The position numbers and the translations under genes were made by a program. The notes beneath the pieces were generated by a model that ran no database searches, was not told the origin of the DNA, and saw nothing but the letters and a program-made list of their open reading frames with translations. From Ophiocordyceps camponoti-saundersi (nom. inval.) (Eukaryota; Ascomycota; Sordariomycetes; Hypocreales; Ophiocordycipitaceae), in NCBI GenBank assembly GCA_003339415.1, contig PDHQ01000086.1, forward strand, positions 52,387 to 116,386: a stretch of DNA of 64,000 bases, in the 5' to 3' direction. Shown piece by piece: positions 10,318-22,090 of this stretch. The stretch's first letter is position 1, and every line of letters starts with the position of its first letter.

Positions 10318-12672
10318 TCAACCGAGAACCTCCTCACTCTCCTCCAGCACGTCCTCTACAATCTCCTCAATGACCTGTTCCTTTTCCGCCCCGGCGCCTT
10401 GCATTTCCTTTGTCTTGGCCTCCAAAAGTGCCGCCTTGGGATCGCCGGGCAGCCCGAGAGCTGACCGCTCCTCTTCCAGCTCGGCCTCGACGTCCTCCCG
10501 CCAAACGTGCCATTCCTCGAGCGTGCGGCGACGAGCCTCCACCACCGCCAGGTCCGCCGACGCACCACGATCGGCGTCTTCTTGCTCGAATACCCGGCTG
10601 TACTCGCGCAAGTTCTTGCGCACCTGCTTCTGCTCCTCCTTGGTCAGTAGCGTTGGGGGCCGCGGCCGCCACTGGAATTGTTTGAACTTCTCCATCGGCT
10701 CTTCTCGCAGTGCTTCCCCTTTGAAGTCGTAGAGGTGGTAGCCATTTTCCATCTGCTTCTTGTCAGCTCTCCCTTCTTTCAGTTCTCCTTCCCAGTGAAA
10801 GTTTACCGAGTGCTTCCAGAACGATGCCCACGTGGCCACGAAGCGTCCTGACGGATCCCATTCCACATCCGTGACGCCATAATGATCGGACGTATTCATT
10901 AGCTGCAGGTTAGCAGTCAAGTCCTTGTCCGACTCGGGCTTCTCGCCCTCGAAGTCTAGGTCGAAGAAGTCGAGGTCCGAGCTTTGTTGATTATGTATCG
11001 CAGCGATGACCACAAACCGACCCCGCGGGCACCAGTAAATAGCGTTACTGTTTTTTTTCTCCAGTGTGCGCAGGTGCTTGAAGTTGCCCGCCACCGGGCC
11101 TTTGCTCTTCTCGGGGCAGAAAAAGGAGACGGCCGTTTTCGGGGGGACAGCTGTGGCACCGACAGGCTCAGTCGTGGTGATGATGGCAAACCGATCGCCG
11201 CGAGGCTCCCAGGCGAAGTTGATGACCGTGTCCTTAATCGTGTCCACCACCTCAACGGGGACGCCCTTTTCTTTGATGCGGAAGATCTCGAGTGTCGTGG
11301 CCTGTGACTTCTTGGATTTGGAGTGTCGGTCGACCTTGACACAAAGATACGCCGCCTCCGACTGCCAATGAAGCTTGGCGTCGCTCACGCTGAACAGGTT
11401 GAGTGTCCGGACGATTTGCTTCGACGGAATGCTCATCAGGCCAACCTTGGCCGGATTGCTTCCGATTTCAGGTGTCCAGAAGCAGAACAATTGCTCGTAG
11501 CTCTTAACACCTTCCCGTTGCGGAACGGCCGGCGCCCAGTCAAAGTCCATAACGCCTTCAATCTTTATACTTGTCTTGTCCAGGAGATTCATTCGCGGCA
11601 GCTCGTAGACCGAGATAGAAGACCCTTGCGCCAGTCGGGCGACGTACTTGTCGTCGGCGGACCACTTGAACGCGGGCCATTGCATCTTGGCGGGCGGCTT
11701 GCCCTCCTCCGTCTTGGGAGGGTCCAGGTTGGCGAAAGATCGGAGCGGCGTTGCCGTGGGGATATCCCAAACGACATAGTTTTTGCCTTCGTCATCAACT
11801 GACAAGGCCGGATGGCCGCCATCCGGGATGGAGATCTCTCGGCGAGACCAAGTGACGAGGTACTTCTCGTGGGGAGAGAAGGCAACCAGATCAACAAATG
11901 GATGGGCAAAACGGGCTTGCCTGGACCACGAAATCCCGCCCCAGAGCTGTACGCCCTGTGGGTGCATTGACGTGAGGTATGTACCCAACGGGGACCATTG
12001 AAGAAAGGTCTCGGTCCAGTGCTGGCGGTCGACAATATTCTCGGGTTGGTCTCGCTCGTTGTTCCAGTAGACACCGACGGTGTCTCCACGGAACATGACG
12101 AACTGATCGCGTCCTCGCTCGGAAGGGTCTCTGAGCCACCATCGAAGATGTTCTTTCTCAGTGAACTCGTCGACATGCGGCGGATGATACTCCTCATCGA
12201 CGCGGCCTTCCCCTCCGTATCGCTCAATGTCGGTCACCTTGTTGACTCTGAGAGTGTGTTTCTTGTCCAGAGGAACCATGTCGAGTTGGCGGACGGCGGC
12301 GGCGGCTTCGGATGGGCGCGAGTACTCAACGAAGGCGAACCTGCAAATCGCGACGTGAGTGACAGGGTTCTTTTGGAGAAGAAAGGGGAGGTAGACGAAC
12401 TGCATTGACTTCCCATCCTCACCCATTGGCATGTATATCGAGTCCTCGCGAGCCTTGCCAACTGAGTTAAGCTTCCTCAGCATGAACTTGATCAACTTGG
12501 GTTTCTGCTCCTCATTAACCTGGGGCAGCCCATCGATGACGACGAAAGTATCAAAGCCTTGCTCAAGTTGAACCTCAAACCTCTCTCGCAAGTCGGAAAT
12601 GTCGATGTCGTCCTCATTGAACTCATCATCGTCGAGGTCCGCCTCGCGGAGGTGATCGAATGAGGGAGCCAT
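10318..12672 (-). CDS. PRT1: Translation initiation factor eIF3 subunit b (Prt1)
   Basis: Predicted 764-residue scaffold subunit of eIF3, which binds the 40S subunit and organises mRNA recruitment. An acidic N-terminus ([21 protein letters not shown]) precedes an RRM at about 40-125 ([10 protein letters not shown] as RNP2-like strand, [19 protein letters not shown] as RNP1-like region), then a large beta-propeller with repeated WxxP and W-D type blades ([46 protein letters not shown]), and a C-terminal helical tail rich in Glu and Lys that contacts other subunits. I infer a 60-bp intron at 12341-12400 (GTTCGT...GATTTGCAG) because it interrupts RNP1; removal gives GKSMQ|FAFVEYS. The intron is a multiple of three and stop-free, so the unspliced frame is also open. 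The donor is weak, so this intron is likely but not certain. Confidence 0.94.
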   Translation of the reverse strand: MAPSFDHLREADLDDDEFNEDDIDISDLRERFEVQLEQGFDTFVVIDGLPQVNEEQKPKLIKFMLRKLNSVGKAREDSIYMPMGEDGKSMQFVYLPFLLQKNPVTHVAICRFAFVEYSRPSEAAAAVRQLDMVPLDKKHTLRVNKVTDIERYGGEGRVDEEYHPPHVDEFTEKEHLRWWLRDPSERGRDQFVMFRGDTVGVYWNNERDQPENIVDRQHWTETFLQWSPLGTYLTSMHPQGVQLWGGISWSRQARFAHPFVDLVAFSPHEKYLVTWSRREISIPDGGHPALSVDDEGKNYVVWDIPTATPLRSFANLDPPKTEEGKPPAKMQWPAFKWSADDKYVARLAQGSSISVYELPRMNLLDKTSIKIEGVMDFDWAPAVPQREGVKSYEQLFCFWTPEIGSNPAKVGLMSIPSKQIVRTLNLFSVSDAKLHWQSEAAYLCVKVDRHSKSKKSQATTLEIFRIKEKGVPVEVVDTIKDTVINFAWEPRGDRFAIITTTEPVGATAVPPKTAVSFFCPEKSKGPVAGNFKHLRTLEKKNSNAIYWCPRGRFVVIAAIHNQQSSDLDFFDLDFEGEKPESDKDLTANLQLMNTSDHYGVTDVEWDPSGRFVATWASFWKHSVNFHWEGELKEGRADKKQMENGYHLYDFKGEALREEPMEKFKQFQWRPRPPTLLTKEEQKQVRKNLREYSRVFEQEDADRGASADLAVVEARRRTLEEWHVWREDVEAELEEERSALGLPGDPKAALLEAKTKEMQGAGAEKEQVIEEIVEDVLEESEEVLG

Positions 12673-13106
12673 GACGGTGTTGTTGACTCAGTCGTCGGGC
12701 AGAGGGCACAAAGGCTGCCTCACGACTTCAAAGAGGAGCAGCGAAGTGTATTTATGAGCTCTCCCGAGTCGTTAGACTGCATGGAAGAACGTAGCTGGGG
12801 CGGCGTTTGGGCAAATGTCTTGCTGTTGGTTTCGAAAACGCTCGCTGCGCTCCCGCCCGCGCAAATTTGGCGGTGTTCGGAAATGTGCGACGGATAAGGG
12901 ATGTTCCTGGACCGTTCGATGGGCAAGTCACGTGCATAGGTGGGCTCTGTGTGGTGGGGTTTAACGTCAATTTTGCAGCTGCCGACCAGTCCGCCGCGTC
13001 TAGCGAAGTTGCACGGAAAATTGTCGTGAAGCAGAGACCTGAGCAGACACAACATCCGGCAGCGCGTGTGCATACGGTCACGCTTCTGGCTGTCGAGAAT
13101 TTGGAA
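12673..13106. promoter_or_regulatory. Divergent promoter region between eIF3b and CCT2
   Basis: 434 bp separate the two start codons, which point away from each other, so both promoters must lie here or overlap. A GTCACGTGC box lies at about 12,927-12,935. Shared control of a translation factor and a chaperonin subunit is plausible but inferred from position only. Confidence 0.6.
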
Positions 13107-14889
13107 ATGGTATCTCATCTCTCTTGTCTCCACGAGGCTGCTACGTGCCCGACAAACCCGGGAAGAGGCATCTGGAAGCTAACTGCGCCGTCATACAGTC
13201 TTTCCAGCCCACCCAGATCTTCGAGGAGGGCACTACTGAGGAGAAGGGCGAAAATGCTCGGCTAGCAGCCTTCGTCGGTGCCATTGCCGTCGGCGATTTG
13301 GTGAAGAGCACGCTCGGCCCCAAGGGCATGGACAAGATACTTCAATCAGCGTGAGGGCAAACGGTCCCTATGAGCAGCTGCCCAAGCTAACAGCAACAGG
13401 TCCACCGGCGACATCATGGTCACAAACGACGGCGCCACCATCCTCAAGTCAATAGCGCTGGACAATGCGGCAGCCAAGGTATTGGTCAACATATCCAAGG
13501 TGCAGGACGACGAAGTTGGAGACGGAACAACTTCGGTGGCGGTCTTGGCTGCCGAGCTACTGAGAGAGGCGGAGAAGCTAGTTGATAAGAAGATTCATCC
13601 GCAGACCATCATTGAAGGCTACAGAATAGCGAGCCAAGCGGCGCTCAAGGCCCTCGAGGAATCCGCCGTGGACCATAGCAAGAGCCCCGAGGCGTTTCGC
13701 AAAGATTTGCTGGCCATTGCACGTACGACACTCAGCTCCAAAGTCTTGGCTCAAGACAGGGATCACTTCGCCCGGCTTGCCTGCGACGCTGTGCTCCGAT
13801 TGAAAAAATCGTCGGATCTCAGCCATATACAGATAATAAAAAAGGTTGGTGGCAAGCTCAACGAGTCGTACCTGGACGAAGGCTTCATTCTAGATAAGAA
13901 GATTGGAGTCAACCAGCCCAAGCGGCTCGAGAAGGCCAAGATCCTGGTGGCCAACACATCTATGGACACGGACAAGGTCAAGATTTTTGGAGCTCGTGTC
14001 AAGGTCGGCTCAACAAGCAAGCTGGCGGAATTGGAGAAGGCAGAGAAGGAAAAGATGAAGGCCAAGGTGGACAAGATCAAGGCGCATGGGATCAATTGCT
14101 TCATCAACCGGCAACTCATTTACAACTGGCCAGAGCAGCTTTTTACCGATGCGGGCATCATGTCGATCGAGCACGCCGACTTTGACGGCATTGAGCGGCT
14201 GGCCCTGGTGACGGGGGGCGAGATAACGTCGACATTTGACCATCCCGAACAGGTCAAGCTGGGCTACTGCGACGTGATTGAGGAGGTCATCATCGGCGAG
14301 GATACGCTCATCAAGTTTTCTGGGGTTTCGGCGGGCGAGGCGTGCACAATTGTGCTTCGAGGCGCGACGGAACAGCTACTGGACGAGGCCGAACGCAGTT
14401 TGCACGACGCGCTGGCGGTGCTATCGCAAACGATGCTGGAGCCGCGGACGACGCTGGGAGGCGGCTGCGGCGAAATGCTGATGGCCAAGGCCGTCGAAGG
14501 TGCGGCAACGCGAATCGAGGGCAAGAAGCAGATGGCGGTGTCGAGCTTTGCGGTGGCTCTGCGGCAGCTTCCGACAATATTGGCGGACAATGCGGGATTG
14601 GATTCCGGCGACCTGGTAGCTCGGCTGAGGAAGGCCATATATGACGGGCTGACGACATACGGCCTGGACCTCTCGACTCCCGGGGGGGGTATCACGGACA
14701 TGCGAGACGTTGGCGTCATCGAGAGCTACAAGCTGAAGAGAGCGGTTGTGTCTTCGGCAAGCGAGGCGGCAGAGGTACGCTATCATAGACGAAATGACGA
14801 TTACTTGACGACTAATGCTTTTTGCACAGCTTCTCCTGAGAGTCGACGACATAATCCGGGCGGCGCCACGGAAGCGGGAGCGCATGTAA
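13107..14889 (+). CDS. CCT2: T-complex chaperonin (CCT/TRiC) subunit beta
   Basis: Predicted 529-residue subunit of the cytosolic group II chaperonin that folds actin, tubulin and other substrates. Conserved features include [10 protein letters not shown], the ATP-site motif [39 protein letters not shown], and the C-terminal APRKRERM. I infer four exons: 13107-13109, 13199-13350, 13400-14774 and 14830-14889. The first exon is the ATG alone (ATG|GTATCT), followed by an 89-bp intron with a GCTAAC branch site and an ACAG acceptor; the mature start reads [23 protein letters not shown], which matches the usual beta-subunit start. The second intron (49 bp) splits the Ala codon in LQSA|STGD, and the third (55 bp) leads to the last 19 residues [14 protein letters not shown] copia element begins only 78 bp beyond the stop codon. 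Confidence 0.95.
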
Positions 14890-14961
14890 CGACGAGATGG
14901 ACCGGGGCACGTGGATCAGTCTGTATACGGATAGTACCTAGGTACGGAGTACATGCATACA

Positions 14962-14966
14962 GATTA
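14962..14966 (+). repeat. Target-site duplication GATTA (left)
   Basis: Five bases directly before the left LTR, repeated exactly at 20898-20902 directly after the right LTR. This marks the insertion of the copia element. Confidence 0.85.
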
Positions 14967-15116
14967 TGTTGAGGGGGTTCACGTGACCAGCCCCGCTAGA
15001 CCTCGCCCACCGGCACACAACCTAGCCTAGCCATCCTAGCCTAGACCTAGCACACACATAATACACACACATCAGTGCACCCACCCGATAGCCTATGCCT
15101 ACCTTATATTACCATA
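14967..15116 (+). repeat. Left LTR of the copia element
   Basis: 150 bp. The first 123 bases are identical to the right LTR at 20748-20870. The last 27 bases carry six differences, all G to A or C to T, starting at 15090. The RIP boundary therefore lies inside this LTR. Confidence 0.92.
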
Positions 15117-16790
15117 AGTTATAAGCGCCTTCTAATACGCTTCCGCTACGCTAAAGTTTACGATACCTTTATTTTCCTACTTTTAAGCTTATTTAATTAA
15201 TTCGGAGCGCTATAGTATAACGGAAAATTCCACACGTAGAATAAAAACGAAGAAAATTATTTTGCACTAATTTTAGTAGCGAAAAATTTAACTAGCCTTC
15301 TCGATCCGGAGGTATAATATAAAATAATAAGAAAAAGCGCAAAATATAACGAATAATAGAATAAGATATCTTCGTCCTTTAGTAGCACGAAGCTTAAGGG
15401 CGCCGTAAGCTATATTAAGTAGTATAGATCTCTTATAGCGGTAGCCCGAATTAATAAGGTAAAACTATTTATCTTCGATAATAAGGTTCCGACCTAACCT
15501 ATTAATAAAGACGAAGCTATTAAATATAACGATAAAATAGAAATTACTATAGGAATCGTTTTATAGTCCCTTTCCGGTAAAGCTATTAGTAGTATTACCC
15601 GGCTTAGCTAGGATAAAAATACTACGGTATACGATATCTATCTTTTAGCTAAGAAATAAGCTAAAGTATTAACGAAGATATAACCTCGATATATTCTTTA
15701 ACGTTAGTATTAGCTTAAGCTAAAAGACGATATAATTAAAAGTTAGAGAGCTTTTAAGAAGGACCTTTAAAGCCTCTAGAACTAGATTATTACGGATAAA
15801 GATATAGGGGCTAATTTTAAAAAGATACTATATATCTACGCTTAGAAAGCTATTAATACTATCTAAACCTTATACCCCGTTATCGCTAAGAAGTAGGATT
15901 ACGATATAGATAGCCCTTCTAGGTTATCTTTTAACGATATTAATACGTATATTTTATTACGAATTGCTAACTTCGAGATAAGCTATAACTTATCGAGCGG
16001 AAAGGCACTTTCCGTAATATAGAATTAATCTTAAAAGAAGAAGCCGGAGAATAAAGGTAACGGTAATAATAATAATAATAATAAGCCGAAGCTATCGTTA
16101 TTAACGGAGATACGTATCGTGCCCTATATGCTAAAGTATACGAATATAATAAACGAGATTATAACCCTCTCTTACTATAGCTATAACGTCTATCTAGGAG
16201 GTTATATTTACTCGAAGGAGTAATACTAGGTTCTCTACCCCGAGCTCCGGCCGCTACCTATTCCTAGGTAACGTAAGAATAGTAACGCGAGTTCCGTAAG
16301 TAGCAGCGCGGATATAATATCGGTAAGGAAGAGCACCGTAGCTTATATTATTAATACCGCCCTTAAAGGTCGCGATAACCTTATTTTATAGAACGCTATA
16401 GTTATCGATATTAGCTACGCTTTATACCTTTTTAATAATAAGGGATAGTTTAATTAATACGAAGAATTTAATAGCCCTCGATACCTTACGGCGTTAAATA
16501 GCAAGCCCTTATTCTACTACGGCTAAGGTAGCGTTACGATTATAGCTTCTAACGGCTATTCGATTACCTTTAAAGAGGCATTTTATAGTATAGATATCCT
16601 AGTTAATCTCGTTTCCGCCGATTAACTCGATAGAAAGGAAATCCGTATCGATAGCGAAGGAATACGCCTTTAATAACGAGGCCGCACTATCTGCCACCTC
16701 TCTTAGATAGGAGGCGTCGCTAATATTACGGGCGCTAAGGCTCTAAAGCCTCTTATAATAGCTGCCTTACCTATAAAAGAAAAGGAAATC
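15117..16790 (+). pseudogene. Probable gag and protease part of the copia element, degenerate
   Basis: This lies between the left LTR and the pre-integrase motif, where copia elements encode Gag and protease. It is heavily mutated with frequent TAG and TAA stops, and I cannot recognise a Gag domain or the protease active site with confidence. The call rests on position inside the element. Confidence 0.5.
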
Positions 16791-19720
16791 GATTATATAG
16801 TAATATATCGACGCCTTAGGCACGTAGGTAAAGATAGGATCCTCGAGGCCTGCCGTAAATCCGGCCTTACGATTAAGAAGAATACCTTCGAATTATTCTA
16901 CTACCGAGCCTACTAACTTAGAAAAGTAGATACCGTGATTAGTCGAGATCCCGCTATTCTGCTTACGAGTTTCCTATAATATATTTTCTAAGATTTTATC
17001 TAATATTCTCTAATAGCCTATAAGGGTTATCGGTATACGCTTTACGGAATCGATATTTATACTAACTATTACTAGGTTCTCTTTACGAAGACCCGTAATA
17101 AAGCTTTTAAACGGCTTAAAGCGTGGAAACGTAGCGTTAATGCTATTATAGGAGGCTATTACGTTTAAGTTATAGGATTCGATAACGCCCTTAAATTTAC
17201 GTAATAAAAGATTAAAGTTTAGGCTGCTAACGAGGGCTTTATCTTACGCTTCTATGCCCCTTATACTCCTACCTAGAACGGTAAAGCCGAGCGTGCCGGC
17301 CGCACCCTTATAGAGGCTACGAGAGCTATTTATATCGAGACGAAGCTGCCCGAGAAGCTATAGCTATTCTTTATCGACTCTAGCGCCTATATATAGAATA
17401 TACTACTATCGTCGACTAACCTAAAAAATCAGAGCCCTATTAAGATAGTAATAGCCGCGATCCGCGTTCCGTATAAATATTCGATTAAATATATACGATC
17501 GTGGGGTTATAAGGCATACGTTGTTATCCCTCCCTAATATAGGATTTAGAGCGCTAAAATAGCCCCTCGAGCTAAGGAAGGCCGCCTCGTCGGCATAGAA
17601 GGCCTTCACGGGCATATCTATAAGATATATCTACCCGAAGAAGATAAGATTATTAGGGCTAGAGACGTTAGGTTCTATAACCCGGCTAATTTAAAGCTCG
17701 ATTAAATAGTTAAATACGTTGCAGAGCCTGAGATTAAAGAAGATTAGGAAGATTAACTTAATAAAGACGAATTCTTCCGATTCGGACCTAACGATATTAA
17801 TAATAATAATAATAATAACGATAATAATTATAATCGTCCTAGCGATCGAGGCTTATAAGAGCCTGCTAGTAACCCTAAGGCGGGAAATATACTTAATTTA
17901 GGTAATAAAACCGCAGGCCCTTCTTAATCCGAAGAACCGGCTACGCCTCCGAATATAATATAATTCCTTACGCCCGATTAAACGCCCTATAGTGCTTAAT
18001 TTAACGATCTGGCCGATAAAGAAGCTCCTCCGTAAGCTAAGCTAAGGAATAAGGCTACGATACCCGCTACTAATCGTAAGACCCGTTCTACGACGGCCGC
18101 TATAGCTAAATCTGCTGCTAACGCCGTCTTCCGCGATATTAACGAAGAAGAGGCAGAGATTCCTAACTTCGTCCTGCTAATTAACGCCGTGTTTAACGTT
18201 CTAATACTATTAACGCCTAAGGGCTAGTAGGATATCCGTAAGCGATCCGATTATCTCTCCTATTAGCGCCTAGCGATAAATACCGAAATTAAAGCTCTAT
18301 ATAGTTAATATACTTAGGATCTCGTTAATTAACCTATCGGTAAGTAAATTCTACCCGGTAAATAGGTATTTATAATAAAAACGCCCGAGAATAAAGCTAT
18401 AATTGCTAAGGCACGCTAGTACGTAAGAGGGGATAAAGAAGAGGCCTTGCACTCTATCGAGAACCTCTACGCCGCTATTATATACCTCTTTTCCGTTCGA
18501 GTATTCCTATCGATCGTAGCCTCCTAAGATCTCGACTAGTAATAATTTAATATCGTAAACGCGTTTATTAACGCCCCTTATTAGGAGGAATTTTTCGTTA
18601 ATTAGCCGTACCTCTTTAAAGATAGTATAAATCGAGTATATAAGCTTAATTAAGCCTTATATAGCCTTAAGTTATCTCCCGCGATATAGTTTACCTACGC
18701 TAGCGAGGCCCTTAAACGCCGTAGATAGTAGTAACTTAAATCCGAGTTTTATATCTATATATACCTTAAGGGATTTATTATACTCCTTTACGTTAATAAT
18801 ATTATAATTATAGCGCCTATAGCCGCTCTTATAGATAAGGGAAAGGGCATTTTAAAAGAATTATAAGATCTACGTAACTTAGGCGAACCTACTACCTTTT
18901 TAAGCTTATAATTCTATAGGAACTATGCTACGTATATAATCTACGTGCACTAAGAGAAATATACTAGCAAAATACTCGAATTATTCGGCGAAGGCGTTAC
19001 GAACGCCGTATAAACGCCCTAGCCGCCTAAGGTTAAAATACCCGCTAATTAGAAGATATAGCCGCTCGCGATACTTTAAAAAGAATAGCTAAAGAGGATA
19101 GGTAGTATAAATTATCTCTCTAACGGTATAAGGCCTAACTTAGCCTTTACGAATAGCAAATTATACGAAGGTAACCTTAATCCGACTGCCTCGCACCTTC
19201 TTATATAGAAGAATTTAATACGTTATCTTTACGGTATAAAGAACCTTAGCCTTACGCTTAGAGGAGCTTATAGCCCTTACGATCTAAAACCTCGTATCTT
19301 TGCAAATACCTCTTTTATAGATAATTTATATATAAGATACTCGATAGCCGGATATATCGTTTTCGTTAGTATAGGCCCCGTATACTAGAAATCGAAACGG
19401 CAGACGCTTATAACGCTATCGTTAACGGAGGCCGAATTTATTAATTTAACGCTTATAGGCATAAGCCTAATTTAAATAAACGAGATTCTTAAGAACTTAA
19501 AGCTACCGTAGTAATAAACGCCTATAATTATATTTACCGATAGCCTTAACGCTAAAGCTATCGCTCTTAATAAGTTTAAAGTAGCCCGAACGAGGTATAT
19601 TAATATATAATATAAATAGGTTATTAATCGCGTAGAAAAGCGATTCTTTACGATCTAGCATATCGGCATAGCTAATATAGCCGTAGATAGCCTTACAAAG
19701 CCTCTATAACGCCTCTAATA
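16791..19720 (+). pseudogene. Copia pol relic: integrase, reverse transcriptase, RNase H
   Basis: Fragments of the copia polyprotein are readable between stop codons. A pre-integrase segment (RRLRHVGKDRILEACRKSG) lies near 16,810-16,870. An integrase core follows at about 16,980-17,540 (NGKAERAGRTLIEATRAIY). Reverse transcriptase lies at about 18,440-18,860 (QFNIVNAFINAPY, RVYKLN, ALYSLKLSPA). RNase H lies at about 19,385-19,650 (WKSKRQTLITLSLTEAEFI, FTDSLNAKAIALNKF). The stops fall where Gln or Trp codons are expected, as RIP would create. The order integrase before reverse transcriptase defines copia rather than gypsy. No functional product is possible. Confidence 0.88.
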
Positions 19721-20734
19721 CGCTAAATTCGTCTATATATTATATCTTTCCGACCCGAAGATTACGATCTTACCCTCTAAGGCTAAAAATAATATAAAGG
19801 GCAGCCCTCGTGCGCTATTAGATAAGCCTAGGGCGCCCGATAACAAAGCCCGCGATACCCTTATGCTACCCGATAACGATAGCACCGATACTAAACGAAC
19901 CGATTAATCGAATCGAAAGACTAATAAATAATATAGTATAAGATTTCTATTACCGGGGGATCCTATACCTAAAGGGAGGATCTTAAGAAAGAAGAGTAAT
20001 TAGCGTCGCGCTACGGCTATCGATTAAGACGGGACGGATCGTTTTAGAGAGGCAGGTATCGATTAAGAGAGGACGGATAAGGTATATCGCGATTAACGCC
20101 CTAAAGAGGCTCGCGATTATTAACCTTACCGTTAGCCTAGCTTCGTGCCGCCGCCGATCCCGCGATATATACCCTTTAACACGCCTCTAAGCGATTATTC
20201 CGGCCTTAAAAGTATTAATAGTAGGCACCTTTAGGCCCCTTACTATTAGATATATTAACTCGCACGACTTTGGCGGCATTTCCCTACTAAGTAATACGAA
20301 TAATAATACCTCTCTTTATATATATATATAGCCGTAAGGCTTATAGCTTATCTTTAGCCCTTAGCCTAAAGAGGAATTTTCCTTTAAATTAGGCCTCTTA
20401 ATGCCCTTTATATAGGCGTTTTTAACCCCTCTTAACGGCTTAATTTAACCTTCTTAACGGCTTAGATTAACCTATTTAAGGCCCCTTAAGAGTAGCTTAG
20501 AGAGGCCTATTCCTACTATTTTCTGCTATTTCCTTTACTAATCGACCGATCCGGAACGGAATAACCCTATCCGGGACCTAATTTAATCTCTTAGATCCTA
20601 TTTTTTATTACGTTTTTAAGCTATTTAAGCCCTTTGCTGGCCCTTTGAGAAAAGCCTAAAAACGCTATTTTTGCTATTTTGTTATTTTCCGCGCTTTGCG
20701 GCACGGGATGACTATTTTCCGCTCGTTTGAGCGG

Positions 20735-20747
20735 GCCTGAAGGGGGG
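20735..20747 (+). other. Polypurine tract of the copia element
   Basis: The purine run around gaagggggg ends directly at the first base of the right LTR, as expected for the plus-strand primer of an LTR element. It fixes the element's orientation as plus. Confidence 0.75.
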
Positions 20748-20897
20748 TGTTGAGGGGGTTCACGTGACCAGCCCCGCTAGACCTCGCCCACCGGCACACA
20801 ACCTAGCCTAGCCATCCTAGCCTAGACCTAGCACACACATAATACACACACATCAGTGCACCCACCCGATGGCCTGTGCCCACCTTGTGTCACCATA
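20748..20897 (+). repeat. Right LTR of the copia element, not mutated
   Basis: 150 bp. TpG and CpA are present throughout (CACACACATAATACACAC, GGCCTGTGCCCACC), so this copy has escaped RIP although the interior next to it has not. Confidence 0.92.
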
Positions 20898-20902
20898 GAT
20901 TA

Positions 20903-22075
20903 GTCATGACGCGAATAGGGGGCCATTGCGAAGCAAGACATAGATGGGGGCATGCCGCATTGCAAAGCAAACATTGGCGCAGGGCGTCTGTGTTTTTCTG
21001 TCCCGTTTTCCTTGCTTTGCTGGATGGGCCGGAGATGAGGCTATAGTGTCTCGGCCGTGCCGCACAGTACCACGTTACTCGAGCGGCCCGAGAAAGAGAC
21101 GGTGCGTACGGATATACTAGGTATATGTGCCATGTCTACGGTACAGTGTCAGTGCCTGCCTACTACCTACAGGGCTAGAGGCAGTTTCTAGGTAACTTAG
21201 CCCCCGGTTGATGTACATATGATGATAATAGCGACGACAAGCATCGGATTACAGACAGCCTATTGGCGTCTTTACGAAGAAAAGCACTAAAGGACCTACA
21301 TCAAGAGGTAAATACCTCCTATATTCCGTACAGACAGACGTACGGTACACTACGGATGTATGTATGTATGTATGTATGTATCCGTACCTAGGCTGGCACG
21401 ACTTATTCGCTCACAAATGCGTACAGTAGCTCACAGCTCCTATAGACACTGTAAGGATTACATTGTACCCATGTACGAACGGAAAAGATTTGCCATCCTC
21501 CTCCTCGTCCTCTTCTCTATCCTTGTCTTCCTCCTCGAGTCCTCCCTGCTGAGGCTGCTGGTCCCGCGCTTATTATTAGTACCCTCTTATCGGGCGGCCG
21601 TTCTCCACCTCGGGGAATGGCAATCTCCCCAGTCCCAGCGAGAAGCGGCCGCAAGTCACTGTGCAGCGTAATTATCGTTCGGCGATACATGCAATACAAG
21701 TACAGTACCTTCGAGGGACCCGACCCGATGCATGGCAACAACGGGTGTGTGCCCAGATTTGGCCTCCGCGCCCCGCCCTCCTCCTTGCCAAGAGGCTTTC
21801 ATCGTATCCCATGGCCGTGAGGCGGGCGACCCTCTGCTTTATTCTGTAAATACACAACAACAACAAAGACGACGACGACGACGACGACGACACCGACGAC
21901 GACGACACCGACGACACCGACAACGACCAAGTCAATCATCTCTCGCTTCTCTGGCTCTGCTAGGAACTCTTTCTCCTGTGTATAGCCGCCCATGTCACTC
22001 CTTTTGTGACCGTCCGTCGATCCGTCGATCCTTAAACCTCGACAAACAACCGAACCAGCAGAGAGGAGAAAGGCC
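20903..22075. other. Intergenic region upstream of the TBC gene
   Basis: No supported gene. Base composition returns to normal directly after the transposon. It holds a (TATG)n microsatellite at about 21,357-21,381, several TACGGATA / TATCCGTAC / CCTAGG motifs, and a GAC-triplet tract at about 21,868-21,930 (GACGACGACGACGACGAC) in the probable leader of the TBC gene. Confidence 0.5.
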
Positions 22076-22090
22076 ATGCCGCAGCTATGA
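22076..22090 (+). promoter_or_regulatory. Four-codon upstream ORF overlapping the TBC start codon
   Basis: ATG CCG CAG CTA TGA lies just before the main gene, and its stop shares bases with the main start (cTATGA: ATG at 22087, TGA at 22088). Such an arrangement favours terminate-reinitiate control of translation if the transcript starts upstream of 22076. Confidence 0.6.

Larger units (their letters stand above)
14967..20897 (+). mobile_element. Ty1/copia LTR retrotransposon, interior inactivated by RIP
   Basis: A structurally complete 5931-bp element. Two 150-bp direct repeats (LTRs) begin TGTTGAGGGGG and end CACCATA or its mutated form. A 5-bp duplication GATTA flanks the element. A purine-rich tract (gaagggggg) lies right before the right LTR, and a possible primer site AGTTATAAGCGCC follows the left LTR. 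The interior encodes, in plus orientation, a copia-order polyprotein (integrase, then reverse transcriptase, then RNase H) full of stop codons. From 15421 to 15600 I count no CpA and no TpG but eight CpG, which is RIP and not methyl-CpG decay. The element lies 78 bp past the CCT2 stop codon, so it may shape that gene's 3' end. It cannot move by its own proteins. Confidence 0.93.

Noticed and set aside
17719..17901. Short open frame in the copia interior
   Set aside because: Low-complexity Ile/Asn-rich product of RIP-mutated AT-rich sequence, in a region of pol relic.
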